Assembly (NCBI RefSeq): GCF_004363555.1
Contig: NZ_SNZJ01000004.1
Location: forward strand, 62,001-126,000
Length of the DNA: 64,000 bases
Source of the DNA: Halomonas ventosae
GTDB taxonomy: Bacteria; Pseudomonadota; Gammaproteobacteria; Pseudomonadales; Halomonadaceae
Direction of reading: 5' to 3'
In this document: one piece after another, positions 28,338-36,384 of the stretch
Layout of the letters: the number at the start of each line of letters is the position of its first letter
Numbering within the stretch: the first letter of the stretch is position 1
Made by a program: the position numbers and the translations under genes
The notes under the pieces: model-generated
What the model saw: the letters and a program-made list of their open reading frames with translations, nothing else
Told to the model about the DNA's origin: nothing
The model's database searches: none

Positions 28338-28351
28338 TGCACCCGGTTGCA
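28338..28351. promoter_or_regulatory. LacI-type operator 2
   Basis: TGCACCCGGTTGCA is the exact reverse complement of operator 1. Centres are 92 bases apart, so looping between the two is possible. It lies 72 bases upstream of the dehydrogenase at 28423. Confidence 0.7.
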
Positions 28352-28422
28352 AATTGTTGCGAGCAAGCAAGAAGGCGGTTGGAAGTAGACGAATCAAAAC
28401 AATTCACAAGAGGAGCATTGCC

Positions 28423-29598
28423 ATGCTGAACGGCGAGAAAACGATCGAGCGCCCCCTGCGTTGGGGCATGGTGGGCGGCGGCCGCACCGGCCAGGTTGGC
28501 TACAAGCACCGCACCGGCGCCCTGCGCGACAATACGGCCTATCGGCTGGTGGCCGGAGCCTTCGATCTGGACGCCGAACGCGGGCGCGACTTCGGCACCC
28601 AGCTGGGTGTCGCCGAGGATCGCTGCTACGCGACCTATCAGGATCTCATCACCGGCGAAGCCTCGCGAGACGACGGCGTCGAGGTGGTGTCGATCGCCAC
28701 TCCCAATTTCACCCACTACGAGATCACTAAGGCCTGCCTGGAAGCCGGCCTCCACGTGATCTGCGAGAAGCCGTTGTTCTTCACCGTCGCCGAATGCGAC
28801 GAGGTGGCGAGACTGGCCGAGGACAAGGGGCTGATCGTGGGGGTCACCTACGGCTTCAGCGGTCACCCGCTGGTTCACCAGATGGCCGCCATGGTCAAGA
28901 AGGGCATGCTGGGCGATATCCGTATCGTCGACATGCAATACACCCATGGCTTCAACTCGGGCGACGATACGGACGCGGGCGAGGCCGTGAAATGGCGCAC
29001 CAACCCGGAGACCGCCGGCCCCACCTTCGTGCTGGGCGACATCGGCACGCACCTCTACTACCTCTCGGAGGTGGTGCTGCCGCATATGAAGATCGAGAAG
29101 CTGCTCTGCGACCGCAAGGCCTTCATTCCCACCCGCGAGCCGCTCGAAGACCATGCCACCGTGTTGACCCACTACGATAATGGCGCTCGCGGCCGCCTGT
29201 GGGTGTCATCGGTGAACGCCGGTCACATGGGTTCTCAGCGCTACCGTTTCGTCGGCTCCCGCGCCTCACTCGAGTGGTCCGATGCCCATCCCGACCAGCT
29301 GATCTACGAAGTGCAGGGCGAGCCGCCTCGCACCCTGCACCATGGCATGCCCTACCTTGAGGAAGAAAGCCTGGCCATCGATCGCATGGGGGCACTGCAC
29401 ACCGAAGGGCTCGGTGACAGCTGGGCCAACATCTATCTGTGGATCGCCCAAGCCATCGACGCCAGGCAGCGTGGAGACGACGCCTTCCTGAAGACCCATC
29501 ACTACCCGGGCATCGCGGCCGGTACCGAAGGGGTGCGCTGGCTGGAGAACTGTGTCCGTTCCGCCGACAAAGGCTCGGCCTGGGTCGATTTCCACTAA
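28423..29598 (+). CDS. Gfo/Idh/MocA-family dehydrogenase, first of two paralogues
   Basis: 391 residues. NAD(P)-binding WGMVGGGRTGQVGY near residue 14, EKPLFFTV motif, and GDIGTHLYYLSE with the His expected to act in catalysis. It lies in the branch of large (about 390 residue) sugar or cyclitol dehydrogenases and is not an IolG orthologue. About half of its visible motifs recur in the gene at 32795-33967 (IATPN, EKPL, YKHR/YSHR, GVRWxENCVRSAD), so the two are paralogues. AGAGGAG precedes the ATG. It is the first gene of a unit with 29616 and 30598. The substrate is unknown; it probably makes a 2- or 3-keto sugar/cyclitol. Confidence 0.82.
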   Translation: MLNGEKTIERPLRWGMVGGGRTGQVGYKHRTGALRDNTAYRLVAGAFDLDAERGRDFGTQLGVAEDRCYATYQDLITGEASRDDGVEVVSIATPNFTHYEITKACLEAGLHVICEKPLFFTVAECDEVARLAEDKGLIVGVTYGFSGHPLVHQMAAMVKKGMLGDIRIVDMQYTHGFNSGDDTDAGEAVKWRTNPETAGPTFVLGDIGTHLYYLSEVVLPHMKIEKLLCDRKAFIPTREPLEDHATVLTHYDNGARGRLWVSSVNAGHMGSQRYRFVGSRASLEWSDAHPDQLIYEVQGEPPRTLHHGMPYLEEESLAIDRMGALHTEGLGDSWANIYLWIAQAIDARQRGDDAFLKTHHYPGIAAGTEGVRWLENCVRSADKGSAWVDFH

Positions 29599-29615
29599 GA
29601 CAGGAGACCACCACG

Positions 29616-30557
29616 ATGAAGCTTTCCATCTGTACCGACGTGATGGGCGATCTCCCCTTTACCGAGATGCTCGACAAATGCGTGGCCCTGGGTGTCGAGG
29701 GCATCGAGATGACCGGCGGCGGCTGGTCGCCGGCACCCCATTTCCGCGCCGACGAACTGCTGGCCGACAAGGGCCTGCTGAAGCAGAGAATGAATGAGAT
29801 CGAGGCCCGCGGCCTCGAGATCGCCGCCCTCAACTGCTCGGGCAACCCGCTCGATCCCGGTGCGCTGGGCGAGCGTCACCGCAAGCAGATCGAACAGACC
29901 TTCCGCCTGGCCGGCGAGATCGGCGTCAAGAAGATAGTGACCATGTCCGGCCTGCCGGCTGCGGCGCCGGGTGACAGCGTGCCGAACTGGCTGGTCTATA
30001 CCAAGAGCTGGCCGGAAGAGATGCCCGAACGCGACCGTTACCAGTGGGAGGACTGCGCCTTCCCCTACTGGCATCGCCTGGTGAAGCTCAGCAAGGAAGT
30101 GGGTGTCGAGAAGATCGCACTGGAGAACTTCTCGGCGATGCTGGTCTGGAACCCCGAGACCCTGTTCCGTCTACGTAACGAAGTGGGGCCGATGGTCGGC
30201 ATGAACCTCGACCCGTCACACCTGTTCTGGAAGGGGGCCTGCCCGATCGCCGGGGCACGTGCCTTGGGCGATGCGATCCATCACGTGCACGGCAAGGACA
30301 CCCGCATCGAGCGTGGCCTGGCCGACGTGAATGGCCTGCTGGAGCTCCGGGAGGTCACCGACGTGGCCAACCGCGCCTGGAACTACGTCGCCGTCGGCGC
30401 CGGTCACGACCTCCAGTGGTGGAAAGAGTTCTTCTCGGTCGTGCGCATGCTTGGCTACAACGACTGGGTCAGCCTCGAGATGGAGGACTTCACCATGTCC
30501 ACAGAGGCGGGCATCCAGTCCTCCATAGACGCCCTGCAGCAGACCATCAGCCGGTAA
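29616..30557 (+). CDS. TIM-barrel sugar isomerase/epimerase-like protein
   Basis: 313 residues of the AP-endonuclease-2 superfamily. Metal-site segments are IALENFSAML (Glu), GMNLDPSHLFWKG (Asp and His), VHGKDTRIE (His/Asp) and the terminal SLEMEDFTMS (Glu). It starts 17 bases after the dehydrogenase with AGGAGA upstream, so the pair probably acts in sequence: oxidation, then isomerisation, elimination or epimerisation of the keto product. It is not close to IolE, IolI or IolH of this island. Function beyond the superfamily is unknown. Confidence 0.78.
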   Translation: MKLSICTDVMGDLPFTEMLDKCVALGVEGIEMTGGGWSPAPHFRADELLADKGLLKQRMNEIEARGLEIAALNCSGNPLDPGALGERHRKQIEQTFRLAGEIGVKKIVTMSGLPAAAPGDSVPNWLVYTKSWPEEMPERDRYQWEDCAFPYWHRLVKLSKEVGVEKIALENFSAMLVWNPETLFRLRNEVGPMVGMNLDPSHLFWKGACPIAGARALGDAIHHVHGKDTRIERGLADVNGLLELREVTDVANRAWNYVAVGAGHDLQWWKEFFSVVRMLGYNDWVSLEMEDFTMSTEAGIQSSIDALQQTISR

Positions 30558-30597
30558 GAACCACTTCCCACGAAGACAACAACAACGGAGTCATTCG

Positions 30598-31530
30598 ATG
30601 AAAAAGCTCAGCCTGCTTCCGCTCGCCGCCGCCCTGATGACCGGCCCCGCCCTGGCCGAGGAGCTCGATATCGGCGTCAGTTTCTTCAACCTCAATGAGC
30701 GTTTCATCATCGGCCTGCGCGAGAGCCTCGAGCAGTCCGCTGAGGCGCAGGGCATGGACGTCAACGTCGAGGATGCCCGCAACGACATCGGCCGCCAGCT
30801 CAGCCAGGTGCAGAACTTCATTGCCTCGGGAGTCGACGGCATCATCGTCAATCCGGTGCACTCGGACTCGACCAGCGCCATGAGCCGCGCCGCCGCCGAG
30901 GCGGGTATCCCACTGGTCTACGTGAACCGCCAGCCTGTGGACATCGACTCGCTGCCCGACAATCAGGCCTTCGTCGGCTCCGACGAGAGGGAGTCCGGCA
31001 CCCTGCAGACCCAGGAGGTCTGCCGGCAACTCGATAGCGAAGGGAAACTGCTTGTGATGATGGGCACCTTGGGTGACAACGCCGCAGAAGTGCGTACGCA
31101 GGACATCCATGACGTCATCGCAACTCCCAAGTGCAGTGGGCTCGAGATCGTCGAGCAGCAGGATGCCGACTTCCAGCGCATCGAGGGCAACAACCTGATG
31201 ACCAACTGGCTGACCTCGGGCCTCGAGTTCGACGCGGTGATCGCCAACAATGACGAGATGGCCATCGGTGCTATCCAGGCGCTGAAGAATGTCGGCTACG
31301 ACATGGATGAGGTGATCGTCGCCGGCATCGATGCCACCAGCGATGCACTGGCCGCCATGCAGGCCGGCGAACTGGACATCACCGTGTTCCAGAACGGTCC
31401 TGGCCAGGGCGAAGGTGCCGTCGACACCCTGCAACGGTTGATCGAGGGCGAGGACGTCGACAATGCCGTATGGGTACCCTTCGAACTGGTAACCCCTGAC
31501 AACCTGGACGAGGACGTCGGGCGCAACTGA
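30598..31530 (+). CDS. Sugar ABC transporter substrate-binding protein without cognate ATPase/permease
   Basis: 310 residues. Signal peptide (MKKLSLLPLAAALMTGPALA) then a type-1 sugar-binding fold. It shares many stretches with the inositol-type binding protein at 12437-13354: IGRQLSQ, GIPLVYVNRQP, NNDEMAIGA, GIDATSDALAAM, and a VPFELVTPDNLD end. No ATPase or permease gene accompanies it, so it may dock on the importer encoded at 9764-12382. It is the third gene of the unit starting at 28423 and is followed by a terminator hairpin. Extra Cys residues (two, in VCRQL and PKCSG) could form a disulfide. Confidence 0.88.
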   Translation: MKKLSLLPLAAALMTGPALAEELDIGVSFFNLNERFIIGLRESLEQSAEAQGMDVNVEDARNDIGRQLSQVQNFIASGVDGIIVNPVHSDSTSAMSRAAAEAGIPLVYVNRQPVDIDSLPDNQAFVGSDERESGTLQTQEVCRQLDSEGKLLVMMGTLGDNAAEVRTQDIHDVIATPKCSGLEIVEQQDADFQRIEGNNLMTNWLTSGLEFDAVIANNDEMAIGAIQALKNVGYDMDEVIVAGIDATSDALAAMQAGELDITVFQNGPGQGEGAVDTLQRLIEGEDVDNAVWVPFELVTPDNLDEDVGRN

Positions 31531-31553
31531 GGCACTTTTCCCTGCCGATGACA

Positions 31554-31585
31554 CCAGGCCCCGGATTCGAAAATCCGGGGCCTGG
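31554..31585 (+). terminator. Hairpin after binding-protein gene
   Basis: Perfect 14-base arms (CCAGGCCCCGGATT and its complement) with a CGAA loop, 23 bases after the stop. The T-run is poor, so termination may be partial. Confidence 0.75.
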
Positions 31586-31613
31586 CATCTGTTATGGATG
31601 GCCGACCTGACCG

Positions 31614-31626
31614 GTAACGGCGTTAC
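31614..31626. promoter_or_regulatory. GTAACG-G-CGTTAC palindrome
   Basis: A perfect 6-base-arm palindrome with one central base, placed between the hairpin and the TIM-barrel gene. It could be a regulator site for the second half of the cluster. A half-site CGTTAC recurs at about 31808. Confidence 0.35.
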
Positions 31627-31842
31627 AGGCCACTACCAGCGCAAGAAAATGAAGTCTAGTGCCTACGCTTACCCGCCTTACACACAAGACACAGCAATGA
31701 AGCGAGCTTGAAGGACAACGCCTCTTCCGGATGGTGGGTAATAAAGCAAGAAAGTGACATCTAGCTGGCAGCAGGATTGCTGTAATGGGTGCGATCGGGA
31801 GGAAGCCCGTTACCAATGACAACAACCAGCGGAGTCATCTAG

Positions 31843-32778
31843 ATGAACATGCGAATCGCCAGCGCACCCTGCTGCTGGGGCGTCGACGACGTCAACAACC
31901 CCCATCTGCCGCCTTGGCAGAAGGTCCTGGATGAGGCCGCCCAGGCAGGCTACCAGGGCCTGGAGCTCGGCCCCTACGGCTATCTGCCCCTGGACCGCGA
32001 ACGGCTCGGCCAGGCCCTGGACGAGCGTGGCCTGAAGGTCGTCGCCGGAACCATCTTCGATGACCTGGTCAATCCTGCCAATCGTGACAGCCTGATCCGC
32101 CAGACCCATGAGATCTGTGCCTTTCTCAAACAGCTGCCGGAACTTCCCCGCGAGCCGGGCCAGCACTACCCGGCGCCCTACCTGGTGGTGATCGACCACG
32201 TGCATGCCGAGCGCAGCCGCTACGCGGGACATCCCGACACGGCGCCGCGACTCGACGATCCGCAGTGGGACACGTTGATGGAACATATCCGCACCATCGC
32301 CGAGCTGGCCAGCCGGGAGTACGGCATCCGCGCCGTCATCCACCCCCATGCCGGCGGCTACATCGAGTTCGAGGACGAGATCCTGCGCCTGATGGGGGCT
32401 ATCCCCTACGAAACCGCTGGGCTGTGCCTGGATACCGGCCACCTCTACTACTCCGGCATGGATCCCGTGACCTGGATCCACGAACACGCCACGCGCATGG
32501 ACTACCTGCACTTCAAGGATATCGAGCCGAAGGTCTTCGATGATGTCATGGCCCGCCAGGTGGATTTCTTCGATGCCTGCGCCCAAGGGGTGATGTGCCC
32601 CATCGGCGAAGGCATCGTAGATTACGAGGCCATCCAACGGCTGCTCCAGGAGATCGATTACCAGGGCTATATCACCATCGAACAGGAACGCGACCCCCGC
32701 GATGCCCATGGCAGCCTCGCCGATGTCACGGCGAGTCTCGAGTACCTGAAGCGTCAGGGCTTCCAAGCCAGCCTCTAA
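31843..32778 (+). CDS. IolE-like TIM-barrel protein (paralogue)
   Basis: 311 residues. It carries the same ordered motif set as IolE: an N-terminal pocket segment, AVIHPHAGGYIEFEDEI, GLCLDTGHLYYSGMDP, LHFKDIEPKVF, and a terminal TIEQERDPRDAH. The chemistry is therefore likely dehydration or isomerisation of a keto-cyclitol or keto-sugar. Its differences from IolE (for example ALDERGLKVVAGTIFDD) argue for another substrate. It begins a unit with the dehydrogenase at 32795 and the AraC gene, after a 312-base gap that may hold its own promoter. Confidence 0.78.
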   Translation: MNMRIASAPCCWGVDDVNNPHLPPWQKVLDEAAQAGYQGLELGPYGYLPLDRERLGQALDERGLKVVAGTIFDDLVNPANRDSLIRQTHEICAFLKQLPELPREPGQHYPAPYLVVIDHVHAERSRYAGHPDTAPRLDDPQWDTLMEHIRTIAELASREYGIRAVIHPHAGGYIEFEDEILRLMGAIPYETAGLCLDTGHLYYSGMDPVTWIHEHATRMDYLHFKDIEPKVFDDVMARQVDFFDACAQGVMCPIGEGIVDYEAIQRLLQEIDYQGYITIEQERDPRDAHGSLADVTASLEYLKRQGFQASL

Positions 32779-32794
32779 CACAGGAGACATGACC

Positions 32795-33967
32795 ATGATC
32801 CAGGGTGACCTGAAAGTTGCAGCCCCGATTCGCTGGGCGATGGTGGGCGGCGGCCGCGGCAGCCAGATCGGCTATAGCCACCGCTGTGCGGCGCTGCGCG
32901 ACAACAGTTTCCAACTGGTGGCCGGTGCCTTCGACATCGACCCGGCCCAGGGCCGCGAGTTCGGCGAATCGCTGCGGCTGGATCCCGAACGCTGTTACGC
33001 GGACTACCCGACGCTGTTTGCCGAGGAAGCCAAGCGCAAGGACGGGATTCAGGCGGTCTCTATCGCCACGCCCAACAGCACCCACTTCGCCATCTGCAAG
33101 GCGGCGCTGGAGGCCGGGCTGCACGTGGTCTGCGAGAAGCCGCTGTGCTTCAGTGTGGATGAGGCCGAGGAACTCCGTGCCCTGGCTCAGGAGCGGCGAC
33201 GCATCGTCGGCGTGACCTATGGCTACGCCGGGCATCAGTTGATCCGCCAGGCGCGTGAGATGATCGCCAACGGCGACCTCGGCGAGATCCGCATGGTCCA
33301 CATGCAGTTTGCACATGGCTTCCACAGCGAGGCCGTCGAACAGGCCAACCCTGGCACCCGATGGCGGGTCGATCCGCGCTACGCCGGGCCCAGCTACGTG
33401 CTCGGGGACCTAGCGACACACCCCTATTACATCGCCGAAATGATGCTTCCGGAGTTGCGCATCAAGCGATTGCTGTGTTCGCGTCAGAGCTTCGTGGCCA
33501 GCAGAGCACCGCTGGAGGACAACGCCTACGTGCTGATGGAGTACGAGGGGGGCGTCATGGGCCACCTCTGGACCTCGGCAGTGAATGCCGGCTCCATGCA
33601 CGGCCAGAAGGTGCGGGTCATCGGCTCCCGGGCCAGCGTCGAGTGGTGGGACGAGCACCCCAACCAGCTACGCTACGAAATCCAGGGCGAACCGGTGCGG
33701 ATTCTGGAGCGCGGCATGGACTACCTCTATCCCCAGGCGCGGGAGGATGATCGCATCGGCGCAGGGCATCCCGAGGGGCTGTTCGAAGCATGGGCCAATC
33801 TCTACTACCGTTTCGCATTGGCCATGGAAGCACAGGATCGCGGCGACACCGAGGCCGTCGAGGCGCTTGGTATACCCGATATCGATGCCGGCGTGGAGGG
33901 CGTGCGCTGGGTCGAGAACTGCGTGCGATCCGCCGATGCCGGGGCGGCCTGGGTAGACTATGTCTAA
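32795..33967 (+). CDS. Gfo/Idh/MocA-family dehydrogenase, second paralogue
   Basis: 390 residues. Nucleotide-binding WAMVGGGRGSQIGY, EKPLCFSV, GDLATHPYYIAEMM with the probable catalytic His, and terminal GVRWVENCVRSADAG. It is similar along its length to the gene at 28423, giving two dehydrogenases in one cluster, possibly for two substrates or for oxidation and re-reduction of the same skeleton. The ATG at 32795 is preferred over 32789 since AGGAG lies 8 bases upstream; the other is too close. It follows the IolE-like gene by 16 bases. Confidence 0.82.
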   Translation: MIQGDLKVAAPIRWAMVGGGRGSQIGYSHRCAALRDNSFQLVAGAFDIDPAQGREFGESLRLDPERCYADYPTLFAEEAKRKDGIQAVSIATPNSTHFAICKAALEAGLHVVCEKPLCFSVDEAEELRALAQERRRIVGVTYGYAGHQLIRQAREMIANGDLGEIRMVHMQFAHGFHSEAVEQANPGTRWRVDPRYAGPSYVLGDLATHPYYIAEMMLPELRIKRLLCSRQSFVASRAPLEDNAYVLMEYEGGVMGHLWTSAVNAGSMHGQKVRVIGSRASVEWWDEHPNQLRYEIQGEPVRILERGMDYLYPQAREDDRIGAGHPEGLFEAWANLYYRFALAMEAQDRGDTEAVEALGIPDIDAGVEGVRWVENCVRSADAGAAWVDYV

Positions 33968-34031
33968 CGACTCGCACCGACCCGTCGGAAAGCTCCAACG
34001 GGCTGGCATGTGACGCCGAGGATAGGCGAAG

Positions 34032-34916
34032 ATGACAGGTGAACGTAGCCATTGCGGAGGGGCAGCGGTGATTCAGCGTTTCATTAGTCCTGGCACTCGT
34101 GGACCTTTGGTGGTGGAGCACCCGGCCGAACTGCTCTATATGTGCAAGGCCGAGGGCAGCCAGAGCGCGATGCCTCGCGCCATGCACCTCCATGACGACC
34201 GTACCGAGATCGTCTTCATCCGCGAAGGCCAGGGCACGCATATCATCGGCGGACACGAGTACCAGACCCACAAGGGCGACGTGCTTATCTACAACAGCGG
34301 TATCCTGCACGATGAGTCTGCCCGGCCCGAGGTTGGCATCACCGCCTACTGTTGCGGCTTCCGTGGGCTAAAGCTCAGGGGGTTGCCGACCAATTATCTG
34401 GTTTCCGAGCAGGGGTGCCCGGTGCTGGCCAGTGGCGAGCAGCATGCCGCCTTCGAGGGCCTGATGCAGTTGCTCTACGATCAGGTGGGACAGGACGGTG
34501 CCGCCGAGACCTGCCACCACCTACTGCAGGCATTGGTGCAGATGGTGGGGCGGCTGCTCCAGCGGCCGGAGCCTCGCCTCGATATTCCCGGTCACGACCT
34601 CGGCCAGGAGGTTCGGCGCTACATAGACGAGCGCTATGCCGAGGACCTCGACCTGCAAGCCATCGCCAAGCGCTTCAAGGTCAGCCACTTCCATCTCGCG
34701 CACCGTTTCAAGGCCACCGTAGGCTGCTCGCCTATCTACTACTTGATCCGACGCCGGGTAGGTGAAGCCCAGTCTTTGCTGATCAACACCGACCTCAGCG
34801 TAACCGATGTTGGCGAGCGGGTCGGCTATCGCTATCCCAGCTACTTCAACCGTGCCTTCAAGAGGGTCGTCGGCGTGCCCCCCGGCGACTATAGAAGACG
34901 CTACCTCGTTGGCTGA
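34032..34916 (+). CDS. AraC-family transcriptional regulator
   Basis: About 294 residues. An N-terminal cupin ligand-binding domain (MHLHDDRTEIVFIREGQGTH, then GDVLIYNSGILHDE) is followed by a C-terminal double helix-turn-helix (about 205-292: DLDLQAIAKRFKVSHFHLAHRFK and VTDVGERVGYRYPSYFNRAFKRVVGVPPGDYRR). Cupin-type AraC proteins of this kind usually activate sugar-use operons. It sits last in the second cluster, 64 bases after the dehydrogenase. A GTG at 34068 with GGAGGGG just upstream is an equally good start (282 residues). Effector unknown. Confidence 0.85.
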   Translation: MTGERSHCGGAAVIQRFISPGTRGPLVVEHPAELLYMCKAEGSQSAMPRAMHLHDDRTEIVFIREGQGTHIIGGHEYQTHKGDVLIYNSGILHDESARPEVGITAYCCGFRGLKLRGLPTNYLVSEQGCPVLASGEQHAAFEGLMQLLYDQVGQDGAAETCHHLLQALVQMVGRLLQRPEPRLDIPGHDLGQEVRRYIDERYAEDLDLQAIAKRFKVSHFHLAHRFKATVGCSPIYYLIRRRVGEAQSLLINTDLSVTDVGERVGYRYPSYFNRAFKRVVGVPPGDYRRRYLVG

Positions 34917-34962
34917 GGTGCCGAAGGCCCATACAGTACCTGTTTCCCCGACGATTGCCTTC

Positions 34963-35400
34963 TTACAAGTACGCGTTGCCAGGTTTGCCTAAAAGCCCCC
35001 CTTCGAGTGAATCACCAAACCACTGCTGACGCAGGCCGCGCTGCTCGCGAAGCAAGATGGGAAGGTAGAAGTAGTCGGCCAGCGCCGGAGGGTCGGCGCG
35101 AAGGCGTAGAAGCCATCGCGGTTCTCGACCTGAACCAACCCGTCGAAGGCGTCGAGGTCGCGCCAATCGAGGTCGAGAAAATCCCGGGGTGCATCTGGCC
35201 AGGCCTTGGAGCTGCTCTGCCACAGCGGGGAACTGGCCAGTACACGTCAATCGCGAGGCTTCTCGCAGACGCTCTTCTCCTTCTGGTTCCCCAGGTGAGC
35301 CTTTTTGGCGGTGGTCAGGCCGCTGAGCTCAATTTCGCTCTCTACCAGGTAGCCTCGAGGCTATAAGGGCCCCAACGATGTTGGTGTGGCCGACAACAGT
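34963..35400 (-). pseudogene. Decayed coding sequence, family not recognised
   Basis: On the minus strand short protein-like pieces appear in shifting frames: first VVGHTNIVGALIAS, then LVESEIELSGLTTAKK, then WRDLDAFDGLVQVENRDGFYAFAP, then DYFYLPILLREQRGLRQQWFGD. No frame spans the whole stretch, and stops separate the pieces. This is the pattern of one or more genes broken by frameshifts. I do not recognise the family. Open frames of 95 and 119 residues exist on either strand but have no ribosome site and unlike composition, so I do not call them genes. Confidence 0.35.
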
Positions 35401-35412
35401 GAGTTCCAGCAA

Positions 35413-35475
35413 CCCTTGAGGTGACCGCGGATCATAACGATGTGTTGCAGGTGAGCCATGGCGGCACCTCAAGGG
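35413..35475. repeat. Inverted repeat in gene-poor stretch
   Basis: Arms of 15-16 bases (35413-35428 and 35461-35475; CCCTTGAGGTG and its complement, then CCGC/GCGG) differ by one inserted base and enclose about 32 bases. It could fold as a hairpin or be the ends of a small mobile element. The remainder of 35400-35554 shows no gene. Confidence 0.5.
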
Positions 35476-35554
35476 GGGGTGAACTGGGTCCGCACGCTCG
35501 TCACTCTCCTTTTCCTGGATACCATTTGGTTGCTACGCTATCGTCTGGGTCGGA

Positions 35555-35998
35555 TCAGGTGTAAACCCCATGCTCTATCCTGCCGATCAGATCCAGCACC
35601 TGCTGAGGGTCTTCTTGCATGACATCGATGGGGCGCTTCCACCCCAGTCCCATGGCCTCATGATGTAACCAGCGGTCTGCCGCTGTTCTATCACCCTCAA
35701 ACATTTCGATGGCCGCCCGCCAGACTGCGACTGTGTTGTGCACTTCTGGGCCATCAGTGCCGAGCATCATCCAATCCTCCTCTTCTGCAGCAGGCTCCAG
35801 CGGGGGCTCATACTTGATGACGCTCCCCCGTAGCCGTTCAGGCGGCGTATCGCGTCGATTCGTCACCGCAGCCTCCATCAGATAACCGAGTAACGGGGGG
35901 TAGCTCTCCATTGACAGGCTTGCCAAATGGATCGGCGTGCCATCAGGACTGAGCCTCGTGAAGAACTGCCGAAGAATTCTTAGCAGTTGCCGCCTCAT
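35555..35998 (-). CDS. Protein with ParS/Xre/MbcA-type C-terminal domain
   Basis: 147 residues. The last 60 residues follow the antitoxin toxin-binding pattern of the MbcA/ParS/Xre group: AAIEMFEGDRTAADRWLHH, then LGWKRPIDVM and a terminal DLIGRIEHGVY. The first 85 residues include an acidic linker (EPAAEEEDW) and are not recognised. The start ATG overlaps the stop of the upstream small gene (ATGA), so the two are translationally coupled. No RES-domain or other toxin gene is next to it. It could instead be a stand-alone regulator. Confidence 0.6.
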   Translation of the reverse strand: MRRQLLRILRQFFTRLSPDGTPIHLASLSMESYPPLLGYLMEAAVTNRRDTPPERLRGSVIKYEPPLEPAAEEEDWMMLGTDGPEVHNTVAVWRAAIEMFEGDRTAADRWLHHEAMGLGWKRPIDVMQEDPQQVLDLIGRIEHGVYT

Positions 35999-36210
35999 CC
36001 AAGCCAGCCGGCATCCAGTGACCGCAGATAGCGGCACAGCGCCTCGGTGTGACCGGCAGCCACAAGCTGCTCAGCAGTTTGGCCGTCGAACACATCAATT
36101 GGTTCGTTGTGGAACCAGGTGCGAGTTTGAACCCTAGAGGCGCAGATCCGTTCGGCGGCGTCCAGCACTGCCGCTGTGTGGTTTTCAATAGTGCTAGGCT
36201 CTGCACGCAT
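35995..36210 (-). CDS. Small ParS/Xre/MbcA-like domain protein
   Basis: 71 residues. The C-terminal half WFHNEPIDVFDGQTAEQLVA followed by a GHTEALCRYLRSLDAGW end matches the toxin-binding helix bundle of MbcA/ParS/Xre antitoxins (tryptophan, proline, G-T-x-x-x-L, terminal helix). The N-terminal DNA-binding part of such antitoxins is missing. It is coupled to the following gene, which carries a related domain. The ATG at 36210 lacks a strong ribosome site. Confidence 0.55.
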   Translation of the reverse strand: MRAEPSTIENHTAAVLDAAERICASRVQTRTWFHNEPIDVFDGQTAEQLVAAGHTEALCRYLRSLDAGWLG

Positions 36211-36384
36211 TCGCTGTCACTCGGTATCACTGCGAGGAGGTGCAATTATGGGCACCTTTCTTCAAGGATAATTCAAACTCATGATGTAAAGAAAACGTAG
36301 TGTTTCTTATCGGATGCAACCAGAAAGGTCATAGCCACCGTGGGCGGTATCGTGGGCGTCTATAGGGGAGTCGGCGTTTATCCA

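Larger units (their letters stand above)
31531..31842 (+). promoter_or_regulatory. Intergenic region between binding protein and TIM-barrel gene
   Basis: 312 bases. It contains a terminator-like hairpin and the palindrome at 31614-31626. The rest (31640-31800) is ordinary and I see no gene. A GGAG near 31831 is the ribosome site for 31843. A separate promoter for the following genes is likely. Confidence 0.5.

Noticed and set aside
34963..35366. Two overlapping open frames (95 and 119 residues) as genes
   Set aside because: Neither has a ribosome site and protein-like pieces are spread over several frames, fitting decay better.
35943..36245. A 100-residue minus-strand frame overlapping the small antitoxin-domain gene
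   Set aside because: It overlaps in another frame a gene with a recognisable domain and a coupled downstream start.
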